Shown piece by piece: positions 62,836-64,000 of a DNA stretch of 64,000 bases (the stretch's first letter is position 1; each line of letters begins with the position of its first letter). The stretch comes from AC-32 sp963765785. GTDB taxonomy: Bacteria > Actinomycetota > Thermoleophilia > Gaiellales > Gaiellaceae. The position numbers and the translations under genes were made by a program. The DNA lies in the NCBI GenBank assembly GCA_963765785.1, contig CAVXXW010000001.1, forward strand, positions 384,705 to 448,704, read 5' to 3'. Under the pieces are notes generated by a model. It saw only the letters and a program-made list of their open reading frames with translations, was not told where the DNA came from and did not search any database.

Positions 62836-63711
62836 ATGACGAAGCGACTGCTCACCGTCGCAGTGCTCGTTCTGCTGACGACGGGCGCGCTGGCCGGTGT
62901 CACCGGCGCCTCAAGCCACGGCTCGAAGTCTTCCGCCGTGAGTCTAGGAAAGCTCGGCGTTCGGAACGGAGTCATCTACGGGTGCGTGGAGACGCATGGG
63001 AACAACCAGACGCTCGGCGATCTGAAGCTCGCCAACTGCCACAAGGGCTTTAAGGCGATCGCCTGGAACATCCGGGGCCCGAAGGGCCCGAAGGGCGCGA
63101 AGGGCGCCGCGACCCCAGGGCCGGCAGGGCCGCAGGGGCCGCAAGGCTCGCAGGGGCCGCAAGGCTCGAAAGGCGACAAGGGCGACAAGGGCGACCCGGG
63201 GTCTCCTGGACTCAGCGTTCCCAACGTGGTCGTAACGCACATCACCAGCGGCCGCGACTTCGGCCACTGTGGGAGCAGCCAGATGGGGACTCAATGGGCG
63301 AATCTCAGCTACACGCGGACGCTTCAGTTCATCCCGCAGAACGATGGGTCGATCCAGGTCGTTCGGTCCTACAACGGAACATTCACGACCCTCGCGGGCG
63401 CCCCGACGCCCAATCCGCCTACGTGTCCCGGCACACCGCAGACGGGCGGCGTAACGGGAACGTTCACAGGCTACGACGTCGTGGTCGTGACAGGCGGCGT
63501 GTTCCATCCGGAGGCGACCTGTCCCGATCCCTGCATCACGTCCACGATGGTCGCGACCTTCTTCCCGGCTGAGGGTGGCCCTGCTGCGGCCTCGACGATC
63601 AACAACGGGTGGGAGTACCAGTACCGCACAGCTGCGAACGGCACGTGGATCAATCGCAGCCCCGGCGGCCCGCCGGCACGCGGCGGGGACATCGGCAACA
63701 TCAACGGCTGA
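62836..63711 (+). CDS. Secreted collagen-like (GXY) protein
   Basis: The 291-residue protein has a signal peptide (LLTVAVLVLLTTGALAGVTGA). A domain with paired Cys follows (VIYGCVETHGNNQ, LANCHKGFKAIAWN), then about 17 Gly-X-Y triplets (GPKGPKGAKG, GPQGPQGSQG, GDKGDKGDPG). A C-terminal beta-rich domain with several Cys (CPGTPQTGG, CPDPCITS) ends the protein. Bacterial collagen-like proteins form trimers on the surface or in phage tails. Given no other phage genes, a host-surface protein is more likely. Confidence 0.83.
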   Translation: MTKRLLTVAVLVLLTTGALAGVTGASSHGSKSSAVSLGKLGVRNGVIYGCVETHGNNQTLGDLKLANCHKGFKAIAWNIRGPKGPKGAKGAATPGPAGPQGPQGSQGPQGSKGDKGDKGDPGSPGLSVPNVVVTHITSGRDFGHCGSSQMGTQWANLSYTRTLQFIPQNDGSIQVVRSYNGTFTTLAGAPTPNPPTCPGTPQTGGVTGTFTGYDVVVVTGGVFHPEATCPDPCITSTMVATFFPAEGGPAAASTINNGWEYQYRTAANGTWINRSPGGPPARGGDIGNING

Positions 63712-63723
63712 GGTGGACAGATG

Positions 63724-63744
63724 GGGGCGGGCTTGACCCGCCCC
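63724..63744 (+). terminator. Hairpin after the collagen-like gene
   Basis: GGGGCGGG (63724-63731) pairs with CCCGCCCC (63737-63744) around loop CTTGA, followed by ATTACC. It lies 12 bases after the stop codon and should end this transcript. Confidence 0.7.
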
Positions 63745-63781
63745 ATTACCTCGTCGGCGAGAGGAACACACCCTACGAACT

Positions 63782-63860
63782 GGTGTCATTTCCTCGTCCC
63801 TAGCCGCTCTTAGCGGGTGACAACTTCCTACGGCCTCGTACGTGAGCGCGCAACCGTCTG
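63782..63860. repeat. Imperfect direct repeat, copy B
   Basis: This copy matches 62651-62730, with GACAACTTCCTACGGCC at 63819. A short hairpin CCGCT-CTT-AGCGG lies inside. It sits just outside the end of the collagen-like gene. Confidence 0.6.
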
Positions 63861-63876
63861 CCCTTATTTTGCCCTT
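63859..63876. repeat. Pair of TGCCCTT motifs at the right end
   Basis: TGCCCTT at 63859-63865 and 63870-63876 has the same 11-bp spacing and orientation as the pair at 58351-58368. It lies about 100 bp inside the right attachment copy. Confidence 0.55.
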
Positions 63877-63888
63877 GTCAGCCCCGGA

Positions 63889-63928
63889 AACGACCGTAAA
63901 TAGCCGTGAACGACCGTAAGCAGCCGTG
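63889..63928. repeat. Two 20-bp tandem repeats, four 10-bp subunits
   Basis: AACGACCGTAAATAGCCGTG is followed at once by AACGACCGTAAGCAGCCGTG, 18 of 20 bases identical. Each splits into two related 10-mers around CCGTRA, giving four copies spaced one helical turn apart. They lie between the TGCCCTT pair and the tRNA copy and look like protein-binding iterons. Confidence 0.65.
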
Positions 63929-63973
63929 AACTGAAAAGTTGCTCAGCTGCGGGGCTTTCTTGCGAACTCCTTG

Positions 63974-64000
63974 AGTGCCCCCGACAAGAATCGAACTTGT
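63974..64000 (-). tRNA. 3' end of tRNA-Arg, right copy, cut by window end
   Basis: Twenty-seven bases match 58234-58260 exactly: discriminator, acceptor 3' strand and the whole T-arm. The gene runs off the right edge toward its 5' end, so this is probably the functional tRNA whose 3' end came from the element. Only the T-arm and acceptor strand can be verified here. Confidence 0.75.

Larger units (their letters stand above)
58234..64000. mobile_element. Integrated genomic element at tRNA-Arg(CCU), right part cut by the window end
   Basis: The bases AGTGCCCCCGACAAGAATCG and those after them occur at 58234-58260 and again at 63974-64000, 5740 bp apart. Both are the 3' end of a minus-strand tRNA gene. 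Gene content differs from the flanking chromosome: DUF4145, HNH, an Lsr2-like peptide, three tandem paralogs, tiny genes and a collagen-like protein. Composition is less extreme in G+C. No integrase, replication or packaging gene is seen. The repeats are used here as the element limits. More elements in tandem beyond the right edge cannot be ruled out. Confidence 0.8.

Noticed and set aside
62836..63711. Phage tail fibre and prophage
   Set aside because: A collagen-like protein alone is not enough. No capsid, terminase, portal or lysis gene is seen in the element.
63782..63860. Integron attC site flanking the collagen-like gene
   Set aside because: The repeats flank one gene and one holds a small hairpin, but the conserved attC core bases (RYYYAAC/GTTRRRY) are not found.

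Overview
This window is a 64 kb piece of a G+C-rich actinobacterial chromosome. GTG starts are common, genes are tightly coupled by 4-base GTGA/ATGA overlaps, and many starts sit 6-8 bases behind a TANNNT hexamer, as in leaderless mRNAs. The mix of a caa3-type oxidase, an F420-type LLM oxidoreductase, cyclase-AAA-LuxR regulators, DUF6510 and Lsr2-like proteins suggests a soil or sediment member of the Thermoleophilia (Gaiellales/Solirubrobacterales). That placement is an inference, not proven here.

Layout. 1-3.1 kb: ctaC-ctaD-ctaB, minus strand. 3.1-12.2 kb: catabolism, including a near-complete reductive pyrimidine/beta-alanine route (dihydropyrimidinase, carbamoyl-amidohydrolase, class III aminotransferase, MmsA) and an intradiol dioxygenase. 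12.2-16.8 kb: an LLM oxidoreductase behind two palindromic operators, then a polar amino acid ABC transporter. 16.8-28.4 kb: a CADD-like di-iron protein, two ABC/FtsX-type systems (one with its permease reduced to a stub), a lipoprotein phosphoesterase, a 1138-residue cyclase-AAA-LuxR regulator, UspA and UbiB. 28.4-36.8 kb: a surface-protein locus with a membrane-anchored DNA-binding protein, Ala/Pro-rich secreted proteins and a 924-residue protein with nine Q/N-rich, Cys-bearing repeats. 36.9-39.5 kb: a lactonase, sulfite-oxidase-like, flavoreductase and DUF6510 operon. 39.6-42.4 kb: a three-gene cluster resembling the small-subunit and maturation genes of methylamine dehydrogenase. Its CcdA/beta-propeller gene has an in-frame UGA exactly where CcdA has its redox cysteine. 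42.5-55.3 kb: amino acid and peptide salvage (saccharopine dehydrogenase family, P1, M28 and S66 peptidases, a complete Dpp-type transporter, a second class III aminotransferase). 55.4-58.2 kb: small genes and dinB with an SOS box.

58.2-64.0 kb is an integrated element bounded by direct repeats of the 3' part of a tRNA-Arg(CCU) gene. Both ends carry TGCCCTT pairs spaced 11 bp apart. Inside are a DUF4145 protein, an HNH nuclease, an Lsr2-like peptide, three tandem paralogous small Cys proteins, several tiny genes and a secreted collagen-like protein, but no visible integrase.

Five conserved genes are broken by six indels, and every one is a single extra base. This looks more like insertion-type sequencing error than true decay. 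The UGA at 40942-40944 cannot be explained that way.
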